A stretch of 64,000 bases of DNA from DATKFM01 sp046154965 (GCA_046154965.1 JBJXDY010000044.1:1-64000), one strand, 5' to 3'. Counted from the first letter of the stretch, positions 1-8,972 are shown. Made by a program: numbers and translations. Notes: generated by a model not told the origin, from the sequence alone.

Positions 1-83
1 CGGTCGCGCAGGGGGAGGCCGGGGGGTTGACGGGAATTGCCTGACCTGTTGGCGGATCTGGCGTTGCGGGCGGCGGCGGGCAT
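1..83 (-). CDS. Start of an unidentified minus-strand gene (partial)
   Basis: An ATG on the minus strand at 83 is preceded at normal distance by CAGGAG (about 8 nt), a good ribosome binding site, and the frame stays open to the window edge. Only about 27 codons are visible, starting MPAAARNARSANRSG, a basic and Pro/Arg-rich N-terminus that I cannot assign to a family. The gene would be divergent from the TMADH-like gene at 321, sharing the 84-320 intergenic region. The call rests on the start signals only. Confidence 0.4.
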   Translation of the reverse strand, partial: MPAAARNARSANRSGNSRQPPGLPLRD

Positions 84-188
84 GGGGCTTCTCCTGTGTT
101 TCCTGTCTGGAATTGCGCGAAGGCAAACCGCATGATAACGCAAAATACGTTAACTGTCAATCCAAGGTACGTAATTCGCGACCCCTCG

Positions 189-218
189 TTGTCATCCCCG
201 CGACAGCGGGGATGACAA
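189..218. repeat. REP-like palindrome (GTCATCCCCGC type)
   Basis: A perfect 13-bp stem TTGTCATCCCCGC closes over a GACA loop. The same core recurs at 10651-10678, and a degenerate half copy (TGTCATTCCCGCGACAG) lies near 6303. It sits in the region between the partial minus-strand gene and the TMADH-like gene. It is a dispersed intergenic palindrome rather than a terminator, since no T-run follows and the flanking genes diverge. Apart from this repeat I see no gene in 84-320. Confidence 0.75.
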
Positions 219-320
219 GCTGTGGGGCGGAGAGGTGAGGAGTGCCATGGCTCCGGCTTGCGCGAGGGCGGCATTCTTGGTTGGCTGGCGGACACAACAA
301 CCAGAGCAGGCCCGTTTATC

Positions 321-2381
321 ATGGCGCGCGATCCCCGTTACGACATCCTGTTCGAGCCGATCAAGATCGGTCCGAAGACGGCAAGGAATCGGTTCTACCA
401 GGTGCCCCATTGCAACGGCCTGGGCCATGTGCGGCCGAACGCGGAGGCGGCGCATCGCGGCATGAAGGCCGAGGGCGGCTGGGCCGTGGTCTGCACCCAG
501 GAGACGGAGGTGCATCCCACCAGCGACATCAGCCCCTCGCCGGAGGCGCGGCTGTGGGACGACCGGGATATCCCGGCACTGGCGCGGATGGCCGAGGCGG
601 TGCAGAAACATGGCGCGCTGGCCGGCGTCGAGCTCACCCATCACGGCCCGAGCTGCGACTGCATGGAGAGCCGGGAGACGCCGATGGGCCCCTCGGCGCA
701 GCCGGTAAGATCCTATGCGCCGGTGCAGGCGCGGGCGATGGACAAGGCCGACATCAACGCCTATCGCCATTGGCACCGGCAGGCGGCGCTGCGGGCGAAG
801 ACGGCGGGCTTCGATCTAATCTATTGCTATGCCGGGCATAACATCACGCTGCCCATGCATTTCCTGCAGAAGCGGCGCAATCACCGAACCGACGAATACG
901 GCGGCAGCCTGGAGAACCGGGTGCGGCTGTTCCGGGAGATCATCGAGGACACCAAGGCGGCGGTCGGCGACAGCTGCGCGGTGGCGGTGCGTTTCGCGGT
1001 GGATGAGCTGCTCGGCCCCGACGGCATCACCAGCGGGACCGAGGGCCGCGAGGTGGTGGAGATGCTGGCGGAGATGCCGGACCTCTGGGACGTGAATGTC
1101 AGCGACTGGAGCAACGATTCCGTGCCCTCGCGCTTCGCCGAGGAAGGTTTCCAGGAGAATCATGTCGCCTTCGTGAAGAAGCTGACCACCAAGCCGGTCG
1201 TGGGGGTGGGGCGGTTCACCTCGCCGGATACGATGGTGTCGCAGATCAGGCGCGGCGTGCTCGACATGATCGGCGCGGCGCGGCCATCGATCGCCGATCC
1301 GTTCCTGCCGAAGAAGATCCAGGAGGGGCGCATCGACGACATCCGGGAGTGCATCGGCTGCAACATCTGCGTCGTCGGTGACTACACGGCGACTTCGATC
1401 CGCTGCACCCAGAATCCGACCACGGGCGAGGAATACCGCAAGGGCTGGCATCCGGAACAAATTCCGGCCAAGGGCGCATCGGAGTCGGTGCTGGTGGTGG
1501 GCGCCGGGCCGGCCGGGTTGGAATGCGCGCGGGCGCTGGGGCAGCGCGGTTACACTGTGCATTTGGCGGAGGCCGACGACGAGCTGGGCGGGCGCGTGGG
1601 CCGGGAGTCGAAGCTGCCGGGGCTTTCGGCCTGGGCGCGGGTGCGGGATCACCGGCTGCTGCAGATCGGCAAGATGACGAACGTCACGGTGTATCCGGCG
1701 AGCCGGCTCGCGGCCGCCGATGTGCTGGAGATGGGGAGCAGCCATGTGGTGATCGCCACGGGCGCGTCGTGGCGGCGCGATGGATCGGGACGGGCGTCGC
1801 TCCGGCCTTTGCCGACGTTCGGCGGCAAGAGCATCTACACGCCCGACGACATCATGGACGGCGCGGCGCCGAAGGGTCCGGTGCTGATCTATGACGACGA
1901 TCACTTCTATATGGGCGGCGTGATCGCCGAGAAGCTGCGGCAGATGGGGCTGGCGGTGACGCTGGTGACGCCGGCGGAGTCGGCCTCTTTCTTCACCCAC
2001 AACATGCTGGACCATGGCCGCATCCAGGCGCGGCTGATCGAGCTGGATGTGAACATCGTGGCGAACCGCAAGGTGACGGCGTTCCACGGCGATCACGTGG
2101 AGACGGCGTGTATCTATACCGGGCGGCTGTCGAAGGTCGAGTGCGGGTCGGTCGTGACGGTGACGGCGCGCAAGGCGCGGGAGGAGCTGGCTGTGGCCTT
2201 GCGCGCCGACGACGGGGCGCTACGGAAGGCGGGGATCAAGTCGGTGACGGCGATCGCGGATGCCTATGCGCCGGCGACGATCGCCCATGCCGTGTATGCC
2301 GGGCATCGCTATGCGCGGGAACTGGATGCGGCGCCGGTGGGGGAGACGCTGTTCAAGCGGGAGATGGTGGCGGTGGGGTAG
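321..2381 (+). CDS. Trimethylamine/dimethylamine dehydrogenase-family flavoprotein
   Basis: A 686-aa oxidoreductase of the TMADH/DMADH group: an N-terminal Old-Yellow-Enzyme FMN barrel, a 4Fe-4S site, and a C-terminal dinucleotide-binding half. The start MARDPRYDILFEP matches the known N-terminus of TMADH, so I place it at 321 rather than at an upstream GTG (222). Visible residues are Cys31 (the cysteine that carries covalent 6-S-cysteinyl FMN in TMADH), Tyr170/His173/Asp266 equivalent to the TMADH catalytic triad, the cluster cysteines 344, 347, 350 and 362, and GAGPAG near 394-399. The residue aligned with TMADH Tyr60 of the aromatic bowl is Glu61, so trimethylamine itself is an unlikely substrate; an N-methyl amine or N-methyl amino acid is more plausible. 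Oxidative N-demethylation is inferred from family and context. N-methylproline demethylases belong to this wider family. Confidence 0.85.
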   Translation: MARDPRYDILFEPIKIGPKTARNRFYQVPHCNGLGHVRPNAEAAHRGMKAEGGWAVVCTQETEVHPTSDISPSPEARLWDDRDIPALARMAEAVQKHGALAGVELTHHGPSCDCMESRETPMGPSAQPVRSYAPVQARAMDKADINAYRHWHRQAALRAKTAGFDLIYCYAGHNITLPMHFLQKRRNHRTDEYGGSLENRVRLFREIIEDTKAAVGDSCAVAVRFAVDELLGPDGITSGTEGREVVEMLAEMPDLWDVNVSDWSNDSVPSRFAEEGFQENHVAFVKKLTTKPVVGVGRFTSPDTMVSQIRRGVLDMIGAARPSIADPFLPKKIQEGRIDDIRECIGCNICVVGDYTATSIRCTQNPTTGEEYRKGWHPEQIPAKGASESVLVVGAGPAGLECARALGQRGYTVHLAEADDELGGRVGRESKLPGLSAWARVRDHRLLQIGKMTNVTVYPASRLAAADVLEMGSSHVVIATGASWRRDGSGRASLRPLPTFGGKSIYTPDDIMDGAAPKGPVLIYDDDHFYMGGVIAEKLRQMGLAVTLVTPAESASFFTHNMLDHGRIQARLIELDVNIVANRKVTAFHGDHVETACIYTGRLSKVECGSVVTVTARKAREELAVALRADDGALRKAGIKSVTAIADAYAPATIAHAVYAGHRYARELDAAPVGETLFKREMVAVG

Positions 2382-2393
2382 GGGTTACATAGC

Positions 2394-2431
2394 ACCGACC
2401 CCCCGCCCACTTCGTGGGGCCGGGGGTCGGT
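2394..2431. terminator. Bidirectional hairpin between convergent genes
   Basis: Arms ACCGACCCCC (2394-2403) and GGGGGTCGGT (2422-2431) pair perfectly, and an inner CCCAC/GTGGG stem over TTC extends the structure. It fills the 55-bp gap between the stop codons of two convergent genes (2381 and 2437), so it probably terminates both. There is no long T-run on either side. Confidence 0.7.
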
Positions 2432-2436
2432 TGGGG

Positions 2437-3711
2437 TTACGTCTTCAGCCAATCCCTGAAGCGGTAGTAGCGGTAGATCATCTCGACCACGAGGAGGCCG
2501 AGGGCGCCGCCGGTCCAGGCAAGGCCGAAGGGGGCGAAGAGCTTGTAGCGGTCGTCGCCTGCGGCGATGGCGGCGGCGACCAGTTCGCCTGACAGGGTCG
2601 TAGTGCCCATGCCGTGGCCGCCGAAGCCCATGGCGTACCAGACGCCGGGGGAGACCTCGCCGAGCTGGGGCATGGCATGCTTGGGATAGCCCATCAAGCC
2701 GGTCCAGGCCGACTCCACGCGCACGCCCTCGAGCTGCGGATAAACGGTCAGCAGTTTCTTCAGCATCATTTGCCGCAAGCCGGGCGGGTCGCCGCGCCGG
2801 ACAGTGACGCCGCCGCCCCACATGATGCGCGTATCCAGCAGCGGCCGGTAGTAGTCGAAATCGAAGCGGGAATCGATGATGCTGTGGTTGCCGCGGATGG
2901 CGGTGCGGAGCCGGTCGCCGAGCGGCTCGGTGACCATGACATAGGTGGCGATGGGTTGCAGCGCGCCGCTGAGCTTGCGGTGCAGGCCCTCGATGTAGCC
3001 GCCGCAGGCGATGATGACGGTACCGGCTTTGATGCGTCCGCCTGCGGTGTGCACGGTTTTCACCGGGCCGTCGAGGTCGAGGCGGCTGACCCGCGAACTC
3101 TCGAAGATCCTGCCGCCCTTGCGTTCGATCATGCCGGCGATGCCGAGCGCGTAGTTCAGGGGATGGAAGTGGAAGTTTTGAGGGTAATAGAGCGCGTCGA
3201 AGTAACGCTTGCTGACGAGCGTCTCGCGCAGGCGTTCGCGCGGCCAGAACTCGACTTCGATGCCGAGCTTGCGCTTCAGGTCGTCGGCGGCGCGCCGCGC
3301 CTCGCCGGCGTCGTCGGTCCACCAGGCGCGGATCGTGCCCGACGCGACGGGCGAGCAGGCGATCCGGTTTTCGGTGATGCGGCGGCGGATCAGGTCGACC
3401 GCCTCGACGGTGAGGGCTTGCAGCTTTCGCGCCTGCTCGACGCCGACCTGCTTGAGGATGGAGTCCGGCCCGGCGGCATAGCCGCTGCCGACGAAGCCGC
3501 CATTGCGGCCCGAGGCACCCCAGGCGATGCGCTCGGCCTCCACCACCGCGGCGGAGCGGCCGCGCTCCAGCAGGCCCAGCGCCGCGTTCAGCCCGGCGAG
3601 CCCGCCGCCGATGACGCAGACGTCGGCCTCGATGTCGCCGGATAGCGCCGCGCGCTCGGGCGCGGGATTGGCGGTCTGCGCGTAGTAGCAGTCGATGTAC
3701 CGGGATTGCAT
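2437..3711 (-). CDS. FAD-dependent amine oxidase, PuuB-like (DAO superfamily)
   Basis: A 424-aa flavoprotein oxidase (FAD-dependent DAO fold). The nucleotide-binding motif IGGGLAG lies at residues 34-40, followed by the family signature GASGRNGG. The C-terminal FAD-contact region WTGLMGYPKHAMP and the later GFGGHGMG closely follow gamma-glutamylputrescine oxidase (PuuB) layout and length. The likely reaction is oxidation of a primary or secondary amine to an aldehyde or imine with H2O2 release. The start at 3711 leaves the short SSYYA-like leader typical of PuuB proteins; an upstream extension of the frame to 3927 runs through non-homologous sequence. The last 25 residues include a hydrophobic stretch (LAWTGGALGLLVVEMIY). 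It is convergent with the TMADH-like gene and lies downstream of the CurA-like gene on the same strand. The precise amine is unknown. Confidence 0.82.
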   Translation of the reverse strand: MQSRYIDCYYAQTANPAPERAALSGDIEADVCVIGGGLAGLNAALGLLERGRSAAVVEAERIAWGASGRNGGFVGSGYAAGPDSILKQVGVEQARKLQALTVEAVDLIRRRITENRIACSPVASGTIRAWWTDDAGEARRAADDLKRKLGIEVEFWPRERLRETLVSKRYFDALYYPQNFHFHPLNYALGIAGMIERKGGRIFESSRVSRLDLDGPVKTVHTAGGRIKAGTVIIACGGYIEGLHRKLSGALQPIATYVMVTEPLGDRLRTAIRGNHSIIDSRFDFDYYRPLLDTRIMWGGGVTVRRGDPPGLRQMMLKKLLTVYPQLEGVRVESAWTGLMGYPKHAMPQLGEVSPGVWYAMGFGGHGMGTTTLSGELVAAAIAAGDDRYKLFAPFGLAWTGGALGLLVVEMIYRYYRFRDWLKT

Positions 3712-3770
3712 GGGTGAAGCTCTATGTGGTGGTGACAATGTTTGGGGTGCATCATTGAGGAGTGCTCTTG

Positions 3771-4772
3771 CTACCGCAGCTTCACGATCAGCTTGCCGAA
3801 GTTCTCGCCCTTGAACAGGCCGACGAAGGCGCGGGGGGCGTTCTCCAGGCCGTCGACGATGGTCTCGCGATACTTGATTTTGCCCGTTGTGATCCAGCCT
3901 TCGAGCTGGCGGATCGCCTCGGGCCATACGTCAGGAGTGTCGGAGCAGATGAAGCCCTGGAGTTGGATGCGCTTGAACAGGAACTGGCGCAGGTCGGCAA
4001 TGCCCCGCGGCTCGGTGGAATTGTAGTCGGAGATCAGGCCGCAGAGGGGAATGCGGGAGAAGTCGTTGAGGCGCGGCAGCACGGCCTCCAGCACCTCGCC
4101 GCCCACATTCTCGAAATAGATGTCGATGCCTTCTGGCGTGGCGGCTTCCAGATCCTTCGCCAGATTGCCGGCGCGGTAGTCGACGCAGGCGTCGAAGCCC
4201 AGTTCCTTGACCGCGTAGGCGCATTTCCGCGGGCCGCCGGCGATGCCGACCGCGCGGCAGCCCTGCAGCTTGGCGAGCTGGCCCACCACGGCGCCGACGG
4301 CGCCGGTGGCGGCGCCCACCGCGACCGTCTCGCCGGCTTTCGGCTTGCCGATCCGCAGCAGGCCGATCCAGGCAGTGACGCCGGGCATGCCGGCGGCGCC
4401 AAGATAGACGGAGAGGGGAAGTTTCGCGCCGGTCAGCTTCCGCAGATCCTTGCCGCTAGCGACGCCATAGAGCTGCCAGCCCTGATAGCCGAGGACCTTG
4501 TCGCCGCTGGCGAAGCTCGGATCGTTGGAGGCAACGACCTCGCCAACGGTGCCGCCCACCATGACTTGCCCGACCTCGACACCCTTGGCGTAGGATTTCC
4601 GCGTGCTGATGCGGCCGCGCATATAGGGATCGAGCGAGAGATACTCGTTGCGCAGGAGAACCTGCCCGGCGCCGGGCGTGGGCATCGGCGAGTCGGCGAG
4701 CTTGAAATCGGATTCCCTGACCCAGCCTTCGGGATGGGCGGCGAGAAGGATCTGTTTGTTGGGTTCGCTCAT
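3771..4772 (-). CDS. NADPH-dependent enone reductase, CurA-like (zinc-free MDR)
   Basis: A 333-aa medium-chain reductase of the CurA / leukotriene B4 12-hydroxydehydrogenase type. It begins with the typical N-terminal region (NEYLSLDPYMRGRIS) and carries the Rossmann motif AATGAVGAVVGQLAK at about 150-165. The MDR zinc-binding cysteines are absent, as expected for this quinone- and enone-reducing branch, which reduces conjugated C=C bonds with NADPH. It starts 13 nt after the stop of the upstream MFS gene, so the two are probably co-transcribed with the PuuB-like oxidase downstream. The substrate cannot be read from the sequence. Confidence 0.88.
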   Translation of the reverse strand: MSEPNKQILLAAHPEGWVRESDFKLADSPMPTPGAGQVLLRNEYLSLDPYMRGRISTRKSYAKGVEVGQVMVGGTVGEVVASNDPSFASGDKVLGYQGWQLYGVASGKDLRKLTGAKLPLSVYLGAAGMPGVTAWIGLLRIGKPKAGETVAVGAATGAVGAVVGQLAKLQGCRAVGIAGGPRKCAYAVKELGFDACVDYRAGNLAKDLEAATPEGIDIYFENVGGEVLEAVLPRLNDFSRIPLCGLISDYNSTEPRGIADLRQFLFKRIQLQGFICSDTPDVWPEAIRQLEGWITTGKIKYRETIVDGLENAPRAFVGLFKGENFGKLIVKLR

Positions 4773-4785
4773 GGCGGTGGGCCTG

Positions 4786-6066
4786 TCAGTCGACGGTTGC
4801 GCTGATGATGCGGCTGGCCTGGGCGCCCGAGGGCGTTTCGGGTGCGCGCGGGTCGAGCTCCCGCCCGGGGGAGGCGTGGGCCGCGTCCACGGCGACGAAG
4901 TTGCCCTGTTCCTTCGCCGACAAGGCCGGCCGGACGATCATGCGGTACATGATGAAGCTGGCCAGCAGCACATGGCAGGCGCTGACGAAATAGAACAGGC
5001 CGTTGGGGTCGTTGAAGAAGCGGATGGCGGGGGCGGCGGCGATGGGGCCGATGATCGCGCCAATGCCCCAGGCGAACAGCAGCCCCGCGCTGGCGGCGAC
5101 GAAATCGTTCTTCGAGACATAGTCGTTGGTCTGTCCCACGCCAAGCGCGTAGAGCGGCGACAGCATGCTGGCGAGCAGCGTGGTCAAGGCGACCAGCCAA
5201 TAGAAATCGCCCGGCCGCAAGCTGACGATCGCCGCCGACACGGCGATGGCGATCAGCGTTGTGGCCAGCATCAGCGGCCGGCGCCCGAACCGGTCCGCCA
5301 TCCAGCCGACCGGGTATTGGACGAAGAAGGGACCGATCGACGCGATGCTCAGCAGGATCGAGGTTTCCGCGGTGCTGTAGCCGACGCGGGTGGAGTAGAT
5401 CGGCAGCATCACGAACAGGCCGGTATTGATGACGCCGGACGCGAAACAGGCGAGCACGCCGAGCGGCGAGATCTTGTAGAGCCGGAGGATGCCGAAATGG
5501 CTGCGCTGGCCGATATCGGGATTGCCGATGGTGGTCAGCGCCACCGGGATGACGGCCGATGCCATGACGATGCCGATGAGGCAGAACAGGATGGTGCCGC
5601 TGTCGTCCTTGATGTTGATGCCCAGCGGACCGATGCCGCTGAAGCCCCAGGCCACCATGGTGTAGAGTGCGAAGATGCGGCCGCGGGTTTTCGTCGTCGC
5701 CTTGTCGTTCAACCAGCTTTCGACAATCGTGAATACGCCGGCCAGCGCGAAGCCGATGACCGCCCGCAGCACGGCCCAGGAGATCGGGTTGGGGACGACC
5801 ACATGCAGCAGCGTCGCGTTCGCGGCCAGCACGGCGAACACGCTGAAGGCGCGGATATGGCCGACGCGGTCGATGATCGGAAAGCAGAACATGGTGCCGG
5901 CGACGAAGCCGGCATAGTAGGCCGAGCCGACAACGCTGGTGAGCTCGGTGCTGACCCGCTGCTGCTCGAGCTGCAGGCCCAAGAGCGGCCAGAGCGCGCC
6001 CAACGCCACTTCGAACAAGGCAACGCCCAGGAGAACCTGGGCGGTCAGGCGGATGGCGGCGAGCAT
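4786..6066 (-). CDS. Major facilitator superfamily transporter, YcaD-like
   Basis: A 426-aa integral membrane protein with about 12 hydrophobic segments in the usual 6+6 arrangement. The loop between TM2 and TM3 carries the MFS-like DRVGHIRAF motif, and a second copy DRFGRRPLM appears in the second half, which marks the MFS duplication. Overall resemblance is to the YcaD / YfkF group of uncharacterised secondary transporters. It heads a tight minus-strand unit with the CurA-like reductase (13-nt gap) and the PuuB-like oxidase, so it may import or export a substrate of those enzymes. The C-terminal 30 residues are hydrophilic and probably cytoplasmic. Confidence 0.85.
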   Translation of the reverse strand: MLAAIRLTAQVLLGVALFEVALGALWPLLGLQLEQQRVSTELTSVVGSAYYAGFVAGTMFCFPIIDRVGHIRAFSVFAVLAANATLLHVVVPNPISWAVLRAVIGFALAGVFTIVESWLNDKATTKTRGRIFALYTMVAWGFSGIGPLGINIKDDSGTILFCLIGIVMASAVIPVALTTIGNPDIGQRSHFGILRLYKISPLGVLACFASGVINTGLFVMLPIYSTRVGYSTAETSILLSIASIGPFFVQYPVGWMADRFGRRPLMLATTLIAIAVSAAIVSLRPGDFYWLVALTTLLASMLSPLYALGVGQTNDYVSKNDFVAASAGLLFAWGIGAIIGPIAAAPAIRFFNDPNGLFYFVSACHVLLASFIMYRMIVRPALSAKEQGNFVAVDAAHASPGRELDPRAPETPSGAQASRIISATVD

Positions 6067-6141
6067 GGGGACCCCGGCGGCCGATGGCAGGTGCGGACTT
6101 TGTTAGACTGTGCGTTGGGGGTTGGCAATGGCGGGCGGGGA

Positions 6142-6412
6142 GAGAAGGAAGAAGACCACCGATAAACGCGGATATCCGGCGATGAACGCCGATGTACCCA
6201 GCACGGCAGGTAAGTTGTGCGCGCCTTGCCAAGAGTGACTACATGCGCGCCGCGGCGCGCTGGTGAATGATCCGCCGAACTCCAGTCGTCATTGCCAAAT
6301 TCTGTCATTCCCGCGACAGGTCAATCTCGCCGAACTACGAGGGTATTCGCGTTCAGCTCATCGGCGTTTATCCTCTCGATCTGCGTTCATCGGCGGTCTT
6401 CTTGCTTCTTGC
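6142..6412. repeat. MITE-like inverted repeat unit filling a gene-free gap
   Basis: The 354-bp gap 6067-6420 has no convincing gene. It contains two copies in inverted orientation of a roughly 53-bp sequence, at 6142-6194 and 6359-6412. They share AGAAG-AAGAAGACC, CCGAT-AACGC-GAT and AACGCCGATG blocks at high identity. Between the arms is a degenerate REP half (TGTCATTCCCGCGACAG near 6303). The layout resembles a non-autonomous MITE-like element or a paired intergenic repeat. No transposase is present, and I could not define a target-site duplication by eye. Confidence 0.6.
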
Positions 6413-6420
6413 AGGTGCGC

Positions 6421-7602
6421 CTATTCGATCAGCGCCTTTTGGCCGCGCTTGTACAAGCCGTTGCAGATGATGAGCCGCTGGATTTCGCTCGTACCTTCCC
6501 AGATGCGGTCGACGCGGAGTTCGCGGAAGAAGCGTTCGGCGACGTTCTCGCGCATATAGCCGCGGCCGCCGAAAATCTGCACCGCGCGGTCGGCGACGCG
6601 GTTGGCCATTTCCGAGGCATAGAGTTTGGCCATCGAACATTGTGCATGCAGGATCTTGACGTCCTCGCCCAGGTCGATGGCTTCGGCTGTGCGATAGGTC
6701 ATGAGGCGCGCGGCCCAGAGCTCGGTCAGGCTGTCGGCGAGCATGAACTGGATCGCCTGGAAATCGCCGATCGGCTGGCCGAACTGGTTGCGGCTTCTGG
6801 CGAAGGCGGTGGCCTCGTCGATCAGGCGCCCCGCGGCGCCGCAACAGCGGGCGGCGATGCCCAGCCGCTCATAGCGGAACCAGGCATAGGTGAAATCCAT
6901 CCCGCCGCCTTCGGAACCGATGAGATTGCGGGCGGGCACGCGCACATTCTCGAACTTGTAGATGGGATGGTGCGAGGAATAATTGTGCGCGTAGGCGGGC
7001 GTGCGCACGAGATGGATGCCCGGCAGGTCCATGTCGACGAAGAACAGCGCATGCTTGCCCGCATGGGGCCCGTCGAGCAGCCGCCCCTGGAAGATGAAAT
7101 GATCGGCCTTGTTGGCGCTTGTCACATGCCACTTCTCGCCGTTCAGAAGATAGCCGCCGCCGTCGCGCTTCACCGTGGCGGCGATGCTGTCGACGTCGGA
7201 GCCGGCATGCTCTTCGGTGATGGCGTAGCATTCATGGCGCTCGCCGCGGATGTTCGGCGTGACCCAGGTCTCCATCTGATAGTCATTGGCCGCGCACGCC
7301 TCCAGCATCCAGGGCGGCGTCGAGGAGTAGCACCAGCCCAAGGCATTGGTGACGCGGCCCACCTGCTCGATGACGACCGCCTGTTCCAGGTTGGTCAGGC
7401 CCTGGCCGCCATGCTCTTTCGGAATCGCCAGGGCATAGAGGCCGATCTCCTTGGCGCGCTTGCGATGGCGCAAGAGTGTATCCTTCGGCAGATCGCCTGA
7501 GTTCATCTCGGCTTCGACTTCGTGGGGTATCAATTCTTCGTCGACGAAACGCCGCACTTTTTCTTGCCAGGCGCGGGCGCCGGCGGGCAGGGGATGGGAC
7601 AT
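6421..7602 (-). CDS. Acyl-CoA dehydrogenase family protein
   Basis: A 393-aa FAD-dependent acyl-CoA dehydrogenase with the three family blocks: helical N-terminal domain (about 1-120), beta domain with the FAD motif in the form ITEEHAGSD, and C-terminal helical domain. The catalytic base is the Glu within RIWEGTSEIQR. I start at ATG 7602 (MSHPLPAG); an in-frame TTG at 7647 preceded by GAGGGGGA is an alternative that adds 15 residues. It would catalyse alpha,beta-dehydrogenation of an acyl-CoA, with electrons passed to ETF. It lies downstream of the Rieske oxygenase and TetR genes on the same strand, so it may act on the acid left after amine removal. The substrate is not identifiable. Confidence 0.9.
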   Translation of the reverse strand: MSHPLPAGARAWQEKVRRFVDEELIPHEVEAEMNSGDLPKDTLLRHRKRAKEIGLYALAIPKEHGGQGLTNLEQAVVIEQVGRVTNALGWCYSSTPPWMLEACAANDYQMETWVTPNIRGERHECYAITEEHAGSDVDSIAATVKRDGGGYLLNGEKWHVTSANKADHFIFQGRLLDGPHAGKHALFFVDMDLPGIHLVRTPAYAHNYSSHHPIYKFENVRVPARNLIGSEGGGMDFTYAWFRYERLGIAARCCGAAGRLIDEATAFARSRNQFGQPIGDFQAIQFMLADSLTELWAARLMTYRTAEAIDLGEDVKILHAQCSMAKLYASEMANRVADRAVQIFGGRGYMRENVAERFFRELRVDRIWEGTSEIQRLIICNGLYKRGQKALIE

Positions 7603-7652
7603 GAAGTTCGACTTTTCTTGCTGGAGCGAAATCCAATCAAAAGACAAGTAAT

Positions 7653-7679
7653 CCCCCTCTGCCCCAAGGGGAGAGGGGG
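7653..7679. repeat. Palindromic intergenic element (CCCCCTCT-GCCCC type)
   Basis: CCCCCTCT pairs with AGAGGGGG around an inner CCCC-AA-GGGG stem. It sits in the gap between the Rieske oxygenase stop (7719) and the acyl-CoA dehydrogenase start (7602). A closely related hairpin occurs at 18613-18641, so this is a dispersed repeat. Being between two co-directional genes it could attenuate transcription or stabilise mRNA. Confidence 0.65.
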
Positions 7680-7718
7680 GTCATCGTGCGACGCCACCCG
7701 ATTGCATGGGACATCGCA

Positions 7719-8921
7719 CTATTGCGCCGACAACTGTGCATTCAGCGCGGCAACGGTGCCGGGTGCCGGCGGATCGACTAGATTGGCGACGGGGATCGCC
7801 GCGCGGATCATGTCGTGGAGCTGGCGCAGGCAGACTTCCTTCTCGGAGAAGTAACCCCGGCCATAGGCGCTGGTGCCCAGACCCGCCTGCACGGACTCGA
7901 TCAGGCTGTTGTCCTCGCGAAACACCTCGACATTGATGCGGGTGTTGAGCCAGCGCGCCGCCCTCATCCGGCGGTCGCCGGTCGGCAGCGCGTAGACGCG
8001 GCCGCGCAACCGCGACTTGCCGGGCGCCACCGGGACGATCTGAAAGAAATCCATCTGCTCGGGATAGACGTCGAAGGCGATGTTCGGCAGCATCTTGTAG
8101 TAGCGCCAGCTCTTGCGCTGGTAGTCTTCGAGATGCGCCACCTCCGGCCGCAGCTTCTGATAATGCCGCTCGGTCCAGTTTGACGACTCCTTGTCGCGCA
8201 GCCAGCCGACGGCGCGGGCGACGTTGCCAGGACGCGCCTCGACCTCGTAGCTGGTGCCGAAGAGGCGGTAGAGGCCGGGATGGCCGATCGGCACGTGATA
8301 GCCCTCGAGGTAGTTGTCCATCACGTTCTTCCAGTCGACGGGGATGTCCACATCCCAGACCCGTCCCCAGGGCACCATCTCTTGGATGCGGTAGGCGGCG
8401 AGCTCGTCGTAATAGGGCGCCAGGCGTTCGGCGACGCTGGCGCCGCCGGCGACGAAGCGGATGAAGACGAAGCCCATGTAGAGTTCGACCTCCAGCGGCT
8501 TCAATCCGAAATCCGCCTTGTTGAGACTGGCGAAGGTGGCCTCCGCGGGCAGCGCCTTCAGCCGGCCATCGAGCTCATAGGCCCAGCCGTGATAGAAGCA
8601 GCGGATGGCCTGATTGCAGTGGCCGGTCCCGCCGCGCACGACGGCGGCGGCGCGGTGGCGGCAGACATTGTGGAAGGCGCGCAGGACGCCGTCATCGCCG
8701 CGGATCGCAAAGGCGCGCTCGCCCAGCATATCAAGGGTGGCGTAGTCGCCGGGCTTGGCGACTTCGCTCACATGGCAGACGACCTGCCAGTTCTTCAGCA
8801 GGAGATCGCGGCGTTCGAGCGCGAAGAAATCGGCGTTGTTGTAGGTCCATCCTGGCAGCGTTTCCCGGCTGAACCTGGACACCGGGTTTGCGCTCTCTGA
8901 TTTCAATGCCGTTGCCGACAT
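7719..8921 (-). CDS. Rieske non-heme iron oxygenase, alpha subunit (quaternary-amine type)
   Basis: A 400-aa ring-hydroxylating-type oxygenase. The Rieske 2Fe-2S centre is C87-x-H89 and C108-x2-H111; the mononuclear iron ligands are His209 and His214 in NYLEGYHVPIGHP. The position that bridges the two centres is Glu206 (three residues before His209). Most family members have Asp there; Glu is the hallmark reported for carnitine monooxygenase CntA. With the BetI-like regulator next to it, hydroxylation and demethylation or C-N cleavage of a quaternary ammonium compound is a reasonable inference. The start at 8921 has AAGGAG about 8 nt upstream. No reductase gene is adjacent, so the electron donor must be encoded elsewhere. 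Confidence 0.88.
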   Translation of the reverse strand: MSATALKSESANPVSRFSRETLPGWTYNNADFFALERRDLLLKNWQVVCHVSEVAKPGDYATLDMLGERAFAIRGDDGVLRAFHNVCRHRAAAVVRGGTGHCNQAIRCFYHGWAYELDGRLKALPAEATFASLNKADFGLKPLEVELYMGFVFIRFVAGGASVAERLAPYYDELAAYRIQEMVPWGRVWDVDIPVDWKNVMDNYLEGYHVPIGHPGLYRLFGTSYEVEARPGNVARAVGWLRDKESSNWTERHYQKLRPEVAHLEDYQRKSWRYYKMLPNIAFDVYPEQMDFFQIVPVAPGKSRLRGRVYALPTGDRRMRAARWLNTRINVEVFREDNSLIESVQAGLGTSAYGRGYFSEKEVCLRQLHDMIRAAIPVANLVDPPAPGTVAALNAQLSAQ

Positions 8922-8972
8922 GGACCGACTCCTTCTTCCGGGGTGGCTTGGACAGCTCGGCCCGCAGGCGGG

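Noticed and set aside
816..2096. Long open frame opposite the TMADH-like gene
   Set aside because: High-GC antisense shadow with His/Arg-rich low-complexity translation; the plus-strand enzyme has all family motifs.
4648..6165. 505-codon plus-strand frame over the MFS gene
   Set aside because: Translation is charged and repetitive with no membrane or domain pattern; the minus-strand MFS protein is convincing.
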